From the NCBI RefSeq assembly GCF_034057115.1, contig NZ_CP139195.1:992001-1056000 (forward strand): a stretch of DNA of 64,000 nt, in the 5' to 3' direction. Below are positions 1-13,704 of this stretch, in pieces. Each line of letters starts with the position of its first letter. Position 1 is the stretch's first letter. The notes below the pieces were generated by a model. The model was not told the origin of the DNA, did no database searches, and saw only the letters and a list, made by a program, of their open reading frames with translations. Both the position numbers and the translations under genes were made by a program. The DNA is from Pseudomonas sp. AN-1 (GTDB lineage: Bacteria > Pseudomonadota > Gammaproteobacteria > Pseudomonadales > Pseudomonadaceae).

Positions 1-1
1 C

Positions 2-829
2 GAAGGCGATCAGAGCCTGAGCGGCGCCGCCGTGTACAACGAAGCCGCCGGGGTGACCTACACCACCTCGCTCTCGGTCACCAAGGACTCCAGCAAGTCC
101 CACAGCGCGAGCGGCTCCGCGAGTTCGAGCTACGAGTGGGCCAAGGCCAACGAGGAAAGCAGCTCGTACTCCAAGAACGCCTCGGGCTCCTTCAGCGCCC
201 ATCATGACTCGTCCTCTACCGCCGATCATGACTACAGCTCCAGCCTGAATGCTTCCATCGAGAAGGACCACTCGGGCAGCGCCTCGGCCTCCTGGACCAA
301 GACCCTCGACATCGATGCCGACGCTCATGTGCTGCTGGATGTCGACCGCAACCGCGGACGCGGCCCGGACTTCCACGCCGATGCAGAGGTGGATGTAAGC
401 GTCGACGCCAGTGGCTCCTGGGGCAAGGACTGGCAAGCCGAGTCGGCCGGCAGCGTAGTGGCCAGCCTCGACAAGACCTCGTCGTACTCCTCCTCCGAGA
501 CCCACGACGTCAACAAGAACTTCGAGTCCGACTTCAGCGCCTCCGAGGAGTCCAGCCACTCGGCCAGCGCCAGCGGCAGCGCCAGCGGTCAGTTCGAGAA
601 GGCCTACGAGGAGGCCAGCAACAGCAGCCTGGCAGCCACGGCGACCTTCACCAAGACTCGCGTGTTCATCGACCCGGTTACCAACACCATCAGCCTGGAT
701 AACTCGCTGAACGGTGCCAGCGGCAACCTGGGCGTGAACGTGGCCGCCGGTTCCAACAACCAGCAGCTGAACACCATGACCATCGCCGCCGGCTGCAACG
801 CCTGCAGCAACGGCAACGACGACCTCTAA
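2..829 (+). CDS. Ser/Ala/Asp-rich secreted protein, Fap-amyloid-like (5' truncated)
   Basis: The reading frame is open at the left edge, so only the C-terminal ~275 residues are seen. The protein is low-complexity, rich in Ser, Ala, Asp and Glu, with recurring SASGSAS-type tracts. Near the end it carries a GNLGVNVAAGSNNQQ-type motif, then Cys-Asn-Ala-Cys (CxxC) and a short acidic tail. A C-terminal CxxC and Gln/Asn/Gly-rich repeats are known features of the Pseudomonas amyloid proteins FapB/FapC. The next genes encode a C39 peptidase and a FapF-like barrel, so this is most likely an exported matrix or adhesin subunit of a Fap-like system. It is not an obvious FapC orthologue. A hairpin at 841-877 follows the stop. 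The export signal and true length lie outside the window. Confidence 0.7.
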   Translation, partial: EGDQSLSGAAVYNEAAGVTYTTSLSVTKDSSKSHSASGSASSSYEWAKANEESSSYSKNASGSFSAHHDSSSTADHDYSSSLNASIEKDHSGSASASWTKTLDIDADAHVLLDVDRNRGRGPDFHADAEVDVSVDASGSWGKDWQAESAGSVVASLDKTSSYSSSETHDVNKNFESDFSASEESSHSASASGSASGQFEKAYEEASNSSLAATATFTKTRVFIDPVTNTISLDNSLNGASGNLGVNVAAGSNNQQLNTMTIAAGCNACSNGNDDL

Positions 830-840
830 TCACCATGCAC

Positions 841-877
841 GAAGGGAGCCCTGCGCCCGCAGGGCTCCCCTTCTTTC
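841..877 (+). terminator. Hairpin after the amyloid-like gene (terminator or attenuator)
   Basis: Perfect 10-bp arms GGAGCCCTGC (845-854) and GCAGGGCTCC (859-868) flank a 4-nt loop and are followed by a pyrimidine/T-rich stretch, CCTTCTTTC. It lies 16 nt after the upstream stop and just before the AGGGAGG ribosome site of the peptidase gene. It could therefore reduce read-through within the operon and keep the subunit mRNA in excess. Confidence 0.6.
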
Positions 878-892
878 ATAGGGAGGTGTGCA

Positions 893-1573
893 ATGCGTCT
901 GGTCATCCTGCCTGTTCTGTGCTGTCTGAGTGGCGCCCTCCAGGCCGCTCAAGTTCCGATGGCCGTCCTTCCGGGCGGCGCACTGGCTTTCAAGCAGGTC
1001 GAGAGCATGCGCGAACAGCGCTTCAGCAACCTGGTGGAACAGAAAACCGATTTCAGCTGCGGCGCTGCCGCCCTGGCCACCATCCTGCGCCAGGCCTACC
1101 GCTTCGATGTGGACGAAACCTTCGTGATCAACGGCATGCTCCTCGGCGCCGACCACGAGCTGGTGCGCAACCAGGGCTTCTCCATGCTGGACATGAAGCG
1201 CTACATCGAAAATCTCGGCATGCGCGCCCGCGGCTATCGAATCGAAGCCGATGGACTGGAACGACTCAAGATACCCGTCGTCGTCCTGCAGGAGATCCGC
1301 GGCTACAAGCATTTCGTCGTCCTGCAGCGCACCCAGGATGGATTCGTCTACATCGGCGATCCGGTGCTCGGCCACAAGCGCTACAGCCTCGAAGACTTCA
1401 CCAAGGGCTGGAACGGCATCGTATTCGCCGTGATCGGCCCCGAATACGACAGGGCCAACGCCCTGCTGAGCCCCCCGGAGCCCCTCACCGCCCGGAAGCA
1501 CCTCGATGGCTTCCAGCCGGTCAAGGACGCCGAGCTGATGGAGCACGGCTTCATCCAGAGCGACTTTTTCTGA
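893..1573 (+). CDS. C39-family cysteine peptidase, FapD-like, periplasmic
   Basis: 226 residues with an N-terminal signal peptide of about 19 residues, then one papain-like C39 domain. Catalytic candidates are visible: oxyanion Gln50, Cys56 (DFSCGAAA), His140 (KHFVVL) and Asp156 (GDPVLG). It has no ABC-transporter membrane or ATPase domains, unlike bacteriocin exporters, which is the FapD arrangement. FapD is needed for Fap amyloid secretion in Pseudomonas. A strong AGGGAGG sits 5 nt before the ATG. It lies between the amyloid-like gene and a small secreted protein, with a FapF-like barrel downstream, so it probably processes or licenses export of those partners. The substrate is inferred. 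Confidence 0.85.
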   Translation: MRLVILPVLCCLSGALQAAQVPMAVLPGGALAFKQVESMREQRFSNLVEQKTDFSCGAAALATILRQAYRFDVDETFVINGMLLGADHELVRNQGFSMLDMKRYIENLGMRARGYRIEADGLERLKIPVVVLQEIRGYKHFVVLQRTQDGFVYIGDPVLGHKRYSLEDFTKGWNGIVFAVIGPEYDRANALLSPPEPLTARKHLDGFQPVKDAELMEHGFIQSDFF

Positions 1574-1637
1574 TAGCGACGTACTGCAACCCCCTGCCAG
1601 TGGCAAGGACATTGGCAGAACGCCTGCGGAGGTCACC

Positions 1638-2372
1638 ATGAAGCTTCATGTCCTACTGGCTGCCAGCTGCATTGCCGCCAGCATCTCGGCTCACGCCAGC
1701 AATCCGTTCGAAGCGGTCGAACTGAGCGACCAGGAACTCTCCCAACTGCGCGGCCGTTTCGTGATGCCAGGACGCATCGTTCACTTCGGCGTGACCATGT
1801 CCAGCCAGTGGCAGAACGCCAGTGGCCAGGTACTGGGCGGCAGCGTCAGCATGCAGGTCAACGAGAACATGTTTGAGCCGCAGTTCACCGTCTCGCTCCT
1901 GACCAACGATAACGGACAGGGCGCACCGACCGCCGGCAACGGCCAGGTCACCGGCGGCGCCGGACTCTCCGAAGTGCAGGGCGTCAGCCAGAGCGTACGG
2001 GCTGCCGGCGACTTCAACACCGCTCTCAACGGTGTCTCCATCAACATCAGCCGGGGCAGTTCGGCGCCGACGGCGAGCGGCGGGAGCCAGGGCTTCAGCG
2101 GCGTCATCGAAGGCAGCTCCAGCGCCGGCAGCGTGCGCATCAGCCCCAATGCCGGCGGCCTGCAGATCGCGATCCAGGCGCTGGGCCAAGGCAACAGCCT
2201 GCAGCAGATGGGCAGCGGCGGCCTGCAGCAGCACACCGTTATCGGTGGATCCAGCAACACGGTCACCAACCTGGCGACCCTGGATGTGGTACTGCGCGAT
2301 CGCGGCCTGAACGGCGATCAGTTGCAACTCAACTGGAACCAGCTGCGCGACCTACGGCCGGTGGGCTACTGA
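1638..2372 (+). CDS. Small secreted protein with ELSxxELxxLRGR motif (Fap-like locus)
   Basis: 244 residues. A cleavable signal peptide of about 20 residues is followed by SNPFEAVELSDQELSQLRGR, then a Gly/Ser/Asn/Gln-rich body. The LSDQELSQLRGR segment resembles the consensus of double-glycine leaders recognised by C39 peptidases (LSxxELxxIxGG), but the Gly-Gly is replaced by Arg-Gly-Arg. It has no CxxC motif, so it is not a clear FapE. The position directly after the C39 peptidase (64 bp gap, GGAGG before the start) and before the FapF-like barrel suggests a substrate or minor component of the same export system. Its function is unknown. Confidence 0.75.
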   Translation: MKLHVLLAASCIAASISAHASNPFEAVELSDQELSQLRGRFVMPGRIVHFGVTMSSQWQNASGQVLGGSVSMQVNENMFEPQFTVSLLTNDNGQGAPTAGNGQVTGGAGLSEVQGVSQSVRAAGDFNTALNGVSINISRGSSAPTASGGSQGFSGVIEGSSSAGSVRISPNAGGLQIAIQALGQGNSLQQMGSGGLQQHTVIGGSSNTVTNLATLDVVLRDRGLNGDQLQLNWNQLRDLRPVGY

Positions 2373-2413
2373 TCTACGCTTGAAGCACCATCCAACCGAT
2401 AGGGACTTCGCTC

Positions 2414-3676
2414 ATGTCTCGTTCATATCCGCTTCAGATTGCAATAGGTGTCGCTGCCCTTCTTCCATCCACCTTCCTGCATGCAGCTACAGAGGCAGAT
2501 GTAGCGGCCCTGCAACAGCAACTGCTCGAACTGCGCCAGCGATACGACGCGCAACAGAAAGCCCTGATGGTACTGGAACAGCGCGTGCGCGAAGTGGAAG
2601 CGCAGCCTGGGGTCCCCCAACCCCAGCGCCTGGCACGCTCTCCTTCCTCCGGCACGCAAGCGACAGGTTATGGAGAAAGCCTGCGTGAAGACAACACGCC
2701 CGCCCGCAGCGTCGGGGACATCTACGACAAGGCCAGCGGCTTCTTCGGCGAAGGCAGGTTCAGCCTGGAAACCGGTCTGACCTACAGCCACTACGATGCC
2801 CGGCAGATGTTCCTCAATGGCTTCCTCGCACTGGACGCCATCTTCCTCGGCAACATCGGCGTCGACCAGATCGAGTCGGACAACTTCACCTTCGACCTGA
2901 CTGGCCGCTACAACCTGGGCAACCGCTGGCAGTTCGACCTCAACGTGCCGGTTACCTACCGCGAGACGACCTACGAATCGGCCGGTGCAACCGGTGCCGG
3001 CGGAGGGGCCGGGGGTGGCACCAACACCTTCTCCTCGGAAACCGTCACCCGCGACCCGGCCATCGGCGATGTCAGCATGGGCGTGTCCTACAAGTTCCTC
3101 GACGAGGCGCCAGGACGGCCGGATGCGGTCTTCAGCCTGCGGGTCAAGGCACCGACCGGCGATGAGCCCTATGGCATCAAGCTGGTCCAGTCGCCCACCA
3201 ACACCAACCTCACCGTGCCCGAGGAGCTGCCCACCGGCAACGGCGTGTGGTCGGTCACCCCGGGCATCGCCCTGGTGAAGACCGTCGACCCCGCCGTGCT
3301 GTTCGCCAACCTCTCCTATACCCACAACTTCGAGGAGTCCTTCGACGACATCAGTTCCACGCCCGGCCAGAAGCTCGGCGGCAAGGTCAAGCTGGGCGAC
3401 TGGTTCCAGTACGGCCTGGGCACTGCCTTCGCCCTCAACGACCGCATGAGCCTGTCCTTCTCCTACTCGCAGCTGATCGGCCGGAAAAGCGAGATCAAGC
3501 CCGACGGCGGCGACTGGCAGACCGTCGACAGCAGCGACGCCAATGCGGCCTACTTCAACGTCGGCATGACCTTCGCCCTGACCGACAAGCTGACCATGGT
3601 GCCCAACCTGTCGATCGGCCTGACCCCGGATGCGCCGGATTTTTCCTTCAGCCTCAAGTTCCCCTACTACTTCTGA
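2414..3676 (+). CDS. FapF-like outer-membrane protein (coiled coil plus beta-barrel)
   Basis: 420 residues: signal peptide (~1-24), a strongly heptad-like helix at about 26-63 ([20 protein letters not shown]), a Pro/Ser linker, then about 300 residues of alternating amphipathic beta-strands ending in a C-terminal Phe, the usual signature of BAM-inserted barrels. FapF, the secretion pore for Fap amyloid, has the same plan: a periplasmic trimeric coiled coil, a plug and a 12-strand barrel. The last gene of the plus-strand cluster, it ends in a strong bidirectional terminator. By architecture and context it is the likely exit channel for the upstream secreted proteins. A generic transporter annotation is the alternative. 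Confidence 0.75.
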   Translation: MSRSYPLQIAIGVAALLPSTFLHAATEADVAALQQQLLELRQRYDAQQKALMVLEQRVREVEAQPGVPQPQRLARSPSSGTQATGYGESLREDNTPARSVGDIYDKASGFFGEGRFSLETGLTYSHYDARQMFLNGFLALDAIFLGNIGVDQIESDNFTFDLTGRYNLGNRWQFDLNVPVTYRETTYESAGATGAGGGAGGGTNTFSSETVTRDPAIGDVSMGVSYKFLDEAPGRPDAVFSLRVKAPTGDEPYGIKLVQSPTNTNLTVPEELPTGNGVWSVTPGIALVKTVDPAVLFANLSYTHNFEESFDDISSTPGQKLGGKVKLGDWFQYGLGTAFALNDRMSLSFSYSQLIGRKSEIKPDGGDWQTVDSSDANAAYFNVGMTFALTDKLTMVPNLSIGLTPDAPDFSFSLKFPYYF

Positions 3677-3685
3677 CCCTGCGCA

Positions 3686-3721
3686 AAAGCCCCGGCCGGA
3701 TGTGCGTCCGGCCGGGGCTTT
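3686..3721. terminator. Bidirectional rho-independent terminator
   Basis: A 13-bp stem AGCCCCGGCCGGA / TCCGGCCGGGGCT with a 6-nt loop has A-rich sequence on its left and TTT on its right. It sits between the convergent FapF-like and sigma-54 activator genes, so it can serve both. Confidence 0.85.
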
Positions 3722-3733
3722 ACATGGTGGCGG

Positions 3734-5047
<1,314 letters not shown>

Positions 5048-5157
5048 GTTCCATCCTGGTTATTCGCTAATAATCTCTGAAGAGACATCGGCGCTGCTGG
5101 AATGAAACTAGCAAAGGGGAAGACGGGAGCTTAGATGGTTTTGTGATAATCGAAATT

Positions 5158-5183
5158 ACAAAGGGCGGATATCCGCCCTTTGT
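5158..5183. terminator. Perfect palindrome between nfuA and the activator gene
   Basis: ACAAAGGGCGGAT is followed directly by its exact reverse complement, making 13-bp arms with no spacer. GTGATTTTT follows on the plus strand. It lies downstream of the nfuA stop and most likely ends nfuA transcription. The remainder of 5048-5157 is AT-richer and should hold the activator promoter, though no clear -35/-10 pair was assigned. Confidence 0.6.
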
Positions 5184-5217
5184 GATTTTTCACTGCAATA
5201 TCCGGAAAATGGGCTAC

Positions 5218-5802
5218 TCAGTAGTAGGCATTTTCCTTATTGGTGTGGTCGGTGACATCGCGCACGCCCTTCAGTTCGGGGATGCGTTCCATCAGGGTCT
5301 TCTCGACGCCGTCCTTGAGGGTCATGTCGACCATGCCGCAACCCTGGCAGCCGCCGCCGAAGCGCAGGATGGCGACGCCTTCGTCGTCGATGTCGACCAG
5401 CGAAACCATGCCGCCGTGGCTGGCCAGCCCCGGATTGACCTCGGTCTGCAGGTAGTAGTTGATGCGCTCGGGCAGCGGGCTGTCCTCGTTGACCATCGGC
5501 ACCTTGGCGTTCGGCGCCTTGATGGTCAGCTGGCCACCCATGCGGTCGGTGGCGTAGTCGACCACGGCGTCCTCGAGGAAGGGCACGCTGACCGCATCCA
5601 GCCAGGCGGTGAAGTCCTTCAGCGCCAGGGCGGTATCCTCGGGCTTCTGCTCGTGCGGCTTGCAGTAGGCGATGCAGGTCTCGGCGTACTGGGTGCCCGG
5701 CTGGGTGATGAACACGCGGATGCCGATGCCCGGGGTGTTCTGCTTCTCCAGCAGCTCGGCCAGGTAAGCCTGGGCGGATTCGGTGAAGGTGATGGCGCTC
5801 AT
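5218..5802 (-). CDS. nfuA: Fe-S biogenesis protein NfuA
   Basis: 194 residues from the ATG preceded by AGGAG; the frame stays open upstream but that extension lacks a ribosome site. The N-terminal half is a degenerate A-type scaffold domain. The C-terminal Nfu domain carries [10 protein letters not shown] with Cys152 and Cys155, the pair that binds a 4Fe-4S cluster at the dimer interface. NfuA carries clusters to apo-enzymes and is important under oxidative stress and iron limitation. Length and both domains match the gammaproteobacterial protein. It is transcribed in the same direction as cti, 106 bp downstream of it. Confidence 0.96.
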   Translation of the reverse strand: MSAITFTESAQAYLAELLEKQNTPGIGIRVFITQPGTQYAETCIAYCKPHEQKPEDTALALKDFTAWLDAVSVPFLEDAVVDYATDRMGGQLTIKAPNAKVPMVNEDSPLPERINYYLQTEVNPGLASHGGMVSLVDIDDEGVAILRFGGGCQGCGMVDMTLKDGVEKTLMERIPELKGVRDVTDHTNKENAYY

Positions 5803-5908
5803 GGGAACTCCTTGCAGGTATGCGCGCAGTGTACGCCATGCCGGGGCGCGGATAAAGTCCCAGCATTTTGGTAGGAATAAGGCCGGCAGCACCTTTCTCC
5901 CGACGCCC

Positions 5909-8179
5909 TCACAGGTTCTGATAGCGATTCATGTCCAGCACCCCCGCCTCCACCGGCTTGGTTTCGCGGATGTGCGCGGCCAGGTCGTGGAAAAGGCTCC
6001 AGAAGCGCGGATCGCTGCGGCGCACGCCCCAGCGCTGCACGATGCGCTCGAAATCCTCCACCGCCTCGGCCTGTTGCAACGAGGCGACGAAGGCGCCCAC
6101 CTCCCCTTCACGCAGGCTGAACAGGAAGTTCGGGTAGCTGCTCAGCACTTCCGGGTACAGGGTCAGGGTGTCCTTCTCCGGCTGGTAGCGCAGCGACTCG
6201 CCGAGCATGAAGGCCACGTTGCTGTGCGCACGGTTGCGCAAGAGGCTGTAGACCTCGCGCCCGCCGCCATCCAGCTCGACGCGCAGCAGGGTCGCCTCGG
6301 GCAGGAACCCGATGGCCTTCAACTGCGCCAGCGGCCGGGCCGCCAGCGCGCTGAGGCGCTGGTCGATCTGCTGCACGGCGGAATTGGCAGTGGGCCGGTA
6401 GCAGCGCCCGTCGCGGCAGCGGTTGAGCGGGTCGGGCCGCGCGTTCAGCGTGCCGTAGCGTTCCAGCAGGCGCGCAGCGAAGGCTTCCTTGGGATCGCCC
6501 GGTGGCAGGACCAGGCCGCTGGGCGTGTCGCTGTCTATGCGTTCGTAGTTCAGCCACACCTTGAGCAGGCCGCCATCCTGGTACCAGTCGTGCAGGATCG
6601 CCCGGCGCTCGCCCGGCGGCATCAGGCGCAGGAAGTTCTGCTCGGCGCCGTTGCGGATCAGGTCGAAGTACAGACGCGTCTGCGCCTGGTGGGAGACGTT
6701 GCCGAACACGTCGAAGTTGACCACCAGCGCGTAGTAGGTGCGCTCCAGCAGCGGGAAGTCCAGCCACCACAGGGTCTGCGGCACGGCACCGATCAGGCCT
6801 TTGCGCACCGAGGCGCTGTCATGCTGGCGGAAGATGCTCAGCAGCGCGTTGTCGTTGCCGGCCCAGATGTGCGACCAGCTCGGATACGGCGTGTGCGAGT
6901 AGGCCTCGCGGCGCGCCGCCTCGTAGTCGCCCAGCTTGCTGCGGTAGCGGTGCCAGACCAGCGGCAGGCGGGCCAGATCGTCCTCCTGCCCCGGCAGCGC
7001 CAGCAGCGGCGTGACCTTCTCGCGGTAGTCGGCATCCTGCAGATAGAGGTCGTGGGCGGGGGCCTGGAACAGCGTCCAGAAGTGGTCGCGGATCACGTCG
7101 GTGGCGATCTGCCCGCGGCACACCGGGCCGCGGATGAAGGTGCGCACGAAGTATTCGGCATCGTCCAGCATGAACTGGTAGCGCGCTCGGGCCGGGATGG
7201 CGGCGAAGGTCTCGAACGGGTTGGCACGGCGCTGCGGGCCGTAGCCGGGCAGCGCCTTCGCCACCCAGTCGCCGCTGAAGAACAGCTCCTCGATCCGCCT
7301 GAGCTTGTGGGGACCCAGCGCGTAGGTGATGTGGGTCTTGTGCACGATCACGCCCTGAATCGGCCGCAGGCGGTAGTGGAAGCTGGTGCCGGGGTCATCG
7401 TTGGGCCGCCGGGTGGCGATCACGTCCACCGCCTCGCCACTGGGGGTGCGCGAGCGCACCAGCTCGAAGAAGCGCCTGCTTTTCCCCTGGTCGAAGTACA
7501 GGTGGGCGAGGAACAGGTGCTCGTACAGCCAGCGCGCCACCAGCTGCTCGCGGGCGCCGGGGCGGTTGAGCAGCGCCTCCCACGCGGCGACCTGCGCCGC
7601 CTCGGAAGCGCTGGCGACCACCGGCTCGCCATCCAGGGGCGCACCCTCGGCCAGCCAGCGGCGCAGGGTGGCGTACTCGCCGTCGCTCAGGCCGCTGACG
7701 GCGAAGGGCATGCCGGCGCCGGGGTTCCTGCGGGCGAAGTCGTCGAACTGCTCGGGCGTCGGACACTGGTTGTCGCGGTAGATGCCGATCTCCAGATCCT
7801 CCGGCAGCTTCGCGCCGGGTATGGGCGCATGGGTGCGGCCCAGCTCGAGCATCCGGGCCACCAGCGCGGCATCGCCGCCGCCCAGCACCGAATGGAAGCC
7901 CTGCGCCCGCCAGCCGGCTTCCGTCTGCGCATCGACGAACAGCCGCGTGGTGGCGTCGGCCTCGATGCGCTTGCCGTTGTACACCGGCACCTTCGAGGCG
8001 CCGCGCTGGATACCGGTGGCGCTGCCCAGGTTGAGCTGGCAGGGCGCGTCGTAGCAGGCATGGCAGGCCACGCACTTCTGCGTGAGGATCGGCTGCACGT
8101 CGCGAGTGAAGGACACCGGCGCGGCGGACAGCGGCAGGCTGAGCAGCAGGCTGGCCAGCAGCAGGAGGAAGATGGGCAT
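5909..8179 (-). CDS. cti: Fatty acid cis/trans isomerase (periplasmic cytochrome)
   Basis: 756 residues with a hydrophobic signal peptide and then a heme-c motif CVACH (Cys36, Cys39, His40) inside [12 protein letters not shown], characteristic of Cti. Cti converts cis-unsaturated acyl chains of membrane phospholipids to trans without shifting the double bond. This rigidifies the membrane during solvent or heat stress in Pseudomonas and Vibrio. Length matches the family (~760). The 5' end faces an insertion sequence that begins 80 bp upstream, so only about 60-80 bp of native upstream DNA remain next to the start. The promoter may be altered or replaced by the insertion. Confidence 0.93.
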   Translation of the reverse strand: MPIFLLLLASLLLSLPLSAAPVSFTRDVQPILTQKCVACHACYDAPCQLNLGSATGIQRGASKVPVYNGKRIEADATTRLFVDAQTEAGWRAQGFHSVLGGGDAALVARMLELGRTHAPIPGAKLPEDLEIGIYRDNQCPTPEQFDDFARRNPGAGMPFAVSGLSDGEYATLRRWLAEGAPLDGEPVVASASEAAQVAAWEALLNRPGAREQLVARWLYEHLFLAHLYFDQGKSRRFFELVRSRTPSGEAVDVIATRRPNDDPGTSFHYRLRPIQGVIVHKTHITYALGPHKLRRIEELFFSGDWVAKALPGYGPQRRANPFETFAAIPARARYQFMLDDAEYFVRTFIRGPVCRGQIATDVIRDHFWTLFQAPAHDLYLQDADYREKVTPLLALPGQEDDLARLPLVWHRYRSKLGDYEAARREAYSHTPYPSWSHIWAGNDNALLSIFRQHDSASVRKGLIGAVPQTLWWLDFPLLERTYYALVVNFDVFGNVSHQAQTRLYFDLIRNGAEQNFLRLMPPGERRAILHDWYQDGGLLKVWLNYERIDSDTPSGLVLPPGDPKEAFAARLLERYGTLNARPDPLNRCRDGRCYRPTANSAVQQIDQRLSALAARPLAQLKAIGFLPEATLLRVELDGGGREVYSLLRNRAHSNVAFMLGESLRYQPEKDTLTLYPEVLSSYPNFLFSLREGEVGAFVASLQQAEAVEDFERIVQRWGVRRSDPRFWSLFHDLAAHIRETKPVEAGVLDMNRYQNL

Positions 8180-8241
8180 GAGGCTGTCCGTGGCGGGCGA
8201 TGGAGGATTCTAGCCGTTTGCCCAGCGCTCTGGTGTCTGAT

Positions 8242-8258
8242 CGTGCCCACGCTCCGCG
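8242..8258. repeat. Left half of an IS-split REP-like hairpin
   Basis: CGTGCCCA followed by the 9-bp CGCTCCGCG. Joined to TGGGCACG at 9717-9724 it rebuilds a perfect stem with 8-bp arms and a 9-bp loop, of the Pseudomonas REP type. The loop is the sequence duplicated by the insertion. Confidence 0.8.
8250..8258. repeat. 9-bp target-site duplication, left copy
   Basis: CGCTCCGCG immediately abuts the left IS end and is repeated exactly at 9708-9716. Nine base pairs is the duplication length of the IS4-family IS50 group. Confidence 0.92.
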
Positions 8259-9707
8259 CTCGTCGTTATACACAAGTTCAGTCACCATCTTAGGTTTTCC
8301 GAGGGAGTACAGGGATGTCATCCGCGAGCTGGGCTGAGGAAGAGATGCGCACGGCAAACCTGGGCGATGAGCGATTGAATGCGCGTGTCGCCAAGCTGCT
8401 GGAGCAGTTGGGTGCAGATCCACGCAACAGCATTCCTACCGCTTGCCGGAGCTGGGCGGAGACGATGGCGGCCTACCGTTTCTTCGATAACGAGAAGGCC
8501 ACTTTCGAAACAGTTTTGGCCCCCCATCGGGATGCCACCTTGCAGCGCATGGAGTGCTGCCCCGTGGTGCTGTTAGCCCAGGACACGACCGAGCTAGACA
8601 AGTGGGTGAATCTGGGCCCCAAGGGAGTGGGCACCATCAAGGAGAGGCAGAAGCATCCCCGCCGACTCCATCCGACCGTGGCATTCACACCGGAGCGGGT
8701 TTGTCTGGGCGTGGTGGCGGCCGAGTGGTGGCAGCGTGATGAGCCAAGCCCACGCAAGGAGCGGCGCGGAAAAGGAGTGGACGAGAAGGAAAGTCGACGC
8801 TGGATCGACAGCTACCAGAGCAGTTGTGCGCTACAGGGGCAGCTCCCGCAAAGCCAGGTCGTCAATCTCGCCGACGCCGAAGGTGATCTGTACGAGTGGT
8901 TCGTCGAGTATGAAGACGTCGCTGCGACGACACGGGCGCAATGGATTGTGCGCGCAGCACAGGATCGCCGCGTGCTGGGCGGTGCTGCCGACAAGCTGTG
9001 GGCCTCTGTGGCGGCGACGCCAAGCCTGGGGCAAGTCGAGGTTGAGGTACGGGCGCGCCCGAAACGTCCCGCCCGCCTGGCGCAGGTCACTCTGCGCTCT
9101 GCCAGTCTCACGCTGCAACCACCGTCCCGCGTCGGGCATCGCTTGCCTGAGGTCATGATCAATGCCGTCCTGGCTTGCGAGGAGCACCCGCCGGAGGGCG
9201 TCGAGCCGTTGGAGTGGTTGCTGCTGACAAGCCTGCCGGTGGAAGGCCTGGCCCAAGCCGTTACAGTCGTCGAATGGTATGCCGTGCGCTGGTGTATCGA
9301 GGTTTACTTCCACGTTCTGAAGAATGGTTGCCAGATCAATCGACTGCAGCTGGAGACCGAAGAGCGACTACTGCCCTGCATCGGGCTTTACCTGGTCGTG
9401 ACATGGCGGGTGCTGTACAGCCTGATGTTGGGGCGAAGCTGTCCAGGTCTGAGCTGCGAGCTGGTGTTCGAGGCTCGGGAGTGGCGGGCCGCCTACATGG
9501 TGGCCAAGCGTTGCATGCCGCCACAGACTCCCCCCTCGCTGGGTGAGGTCGTGATGCTGATAGCCAGCCTGGGCGGCTATTTGGGGCGCAAGCACGATGG
9601 GCCACCCGGGCCCAAGGCAATGTGGACCGGGCTGCAGCGGTTGCGGGACTTTGTCATCGCTTTTGAGGCCCGCGACGCGCTCACCGGGACTTGTGTATAA
9701 CGACGAG
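8259..9707 (+). mobile_element. IS4-family (IS50/Tn5 group) insertion sequence, intact, 1449 bp
   Basis: The ends are perfect 19-bp inverted repeats, CTCGTCGTTATACACAAGT at 8259-8277 and its reverse complement at 9689-9707. The inner TTATACACAAGT equals the inner part of the Tn5 end sequence as recalled. The element carries one full-length transposase gene whose stop lies within the right repeat. Perfect 9-bp duplications flank it, so insertion was recent or the copy is undecayed. The target is the loop of a REP-like hairpin. Confidence 0.93.
8315..9700 (+). CDS. IS4-family transposase (Tn5-like DDE)
   Basis: 461 residues. An N-terminal DNA-binding region (SWAEEEMRTANLGDERLNAR) resembles Tn5 transposase. 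Catalytic residues are Asp90 (AQDTTE), Asp187 (NLADAEGD) and Glu329 in a complete YREK signature: Tyr322, Arg325, Glu329, Lys336. The C-terminal part corresponds to the Tn5 dimerisation domain. It acts by cut-and-paste through hairpin ends. GAGGGAG precedes the ATG. No frameshift is seen and the catalytic set is complete, so the element should be active in principle. There is no passenger gene. Confidence 0.94.
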   Translation: MSSASWAEEEMRTANLGDERLNARVAKLLEQLGADPRNSIPTACRSWAETMAAYRFFDNEKATFETVLAPHRDATLQRMECCPVVLLAQDTTELDKWVNLGPKGVGTIKERQKHPRRLHPTVAFTPERVCLGVVAAEWWQRDEPSPRKERRGKGVDEKESRRWIDSYQSSCALQGQLPQSQVVNLADAEGDLYEWFVEYEDVAATTRAQWIVRAAQDRRVLGGAADKLWASVAATPSLGQVEVEVRARPKRPARLAQVTLRSASLTLQPPSRVGHRLPEVMINAVLACEEHPPEGVEPLEWLLLTSLPVEGLAQAVTVVEWYAVRWCIEVYFHVLKNGCQINRLQLETEERLLPCIGLYLVVTWRVLYSLMLGRSCPGLSCELVFEAREWRAAYMVAKRCMPPQTPPSLGEVVMLIASLGGYLGRKHDGPPGPKAMWTGLQRLRDFVIAFEARDALTGTCV

Positions 9708-9716
9708 CGCTCCGCG
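9708..9716. repeat. 9-bp target-site duplication, right copy
   Basis: CGCTCCGCG directly follows the right IS end and is identical to 8250-8258. Confidence 0.92.
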
Positions 9717-9798
9717 TGGGCACGCAGCGCCGGCCGCTCCGGCGGCCGATGGACGCAGAGCGTCCAAGGATCCGGTTCCCACGCGGAACGTGGGAACC
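9708..9798. repeat. REP/BIME-like hairpin cluster upstream of metH
   Basis: It contains the right half of the IS-split hairpin (TGGGCACG, 9717-9724), a GC-rich dyad around GCCGGCCGCTCCGGCGGC, a small hairpin GGACG-CAGAG-CGTCC (9751-9765), and a strong hairpin with arms GGTTCCCACG / CGTGGGAACC (9774-9798). The GTTCCCACG...CGTGGGAAC form is typical of pseudomonad REP palindromes. The alternating spacing suggests a BIME. Confidence 0.8.
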
Positions 9799-9910
9799 AT
9801 CAGACCCCGACAACATGAACAAAATTCATGGCCACCCCCTCCCCGCTCCAGAACCATGCAGCTTTGCTATCATGCCCGCCTTCACGATCCACCCTGTCCA
9901 GGTAGTCCCC

Positions 9911-13621
<3,711 letters not shown>

Positions 13622-13640
13622 GTGATTACGCCGTAGAAGC

Positions 13641-13668
13641 CATGAGGCCCGCGCAAGCGGGCCTCATG
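13641..13668. terminator. Hairpin terminator after metH
   Basis: The 12-bp perfect stem CATGAGGCCCGC / GCGGGCCTCATG has a GCAA tetraloop and is placed between the convergent metH and DUF1883 genes. There is no long T-run. Confidence 0.7.
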
Positions 13669-13704
13669 CATTCAGGAGCAGCACATTGAACCGCGGACGG
13701 GAGT

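Noticed and set aside
5783-8293. 836-codon plus-strand frame over cti
   Set aside because: Antisense shadow of cti, rich in Arg/His/Gln/Val and lacking any domain.
8259-9707. Longer 36-bp inverted repeats as the IS ends
   Set aside because: The outer 17 bp on each side are the REP stem plus the 9-bp duplication, not part of the element; the 19-bp ends and direct repeats explain all of it.
9725-9910. Possible cobalamin riboswitch upstream of metH
   Set aside because: No B12-box-like core was found; the region is REP hairpins plus about 112 bp of ordinary sequence.
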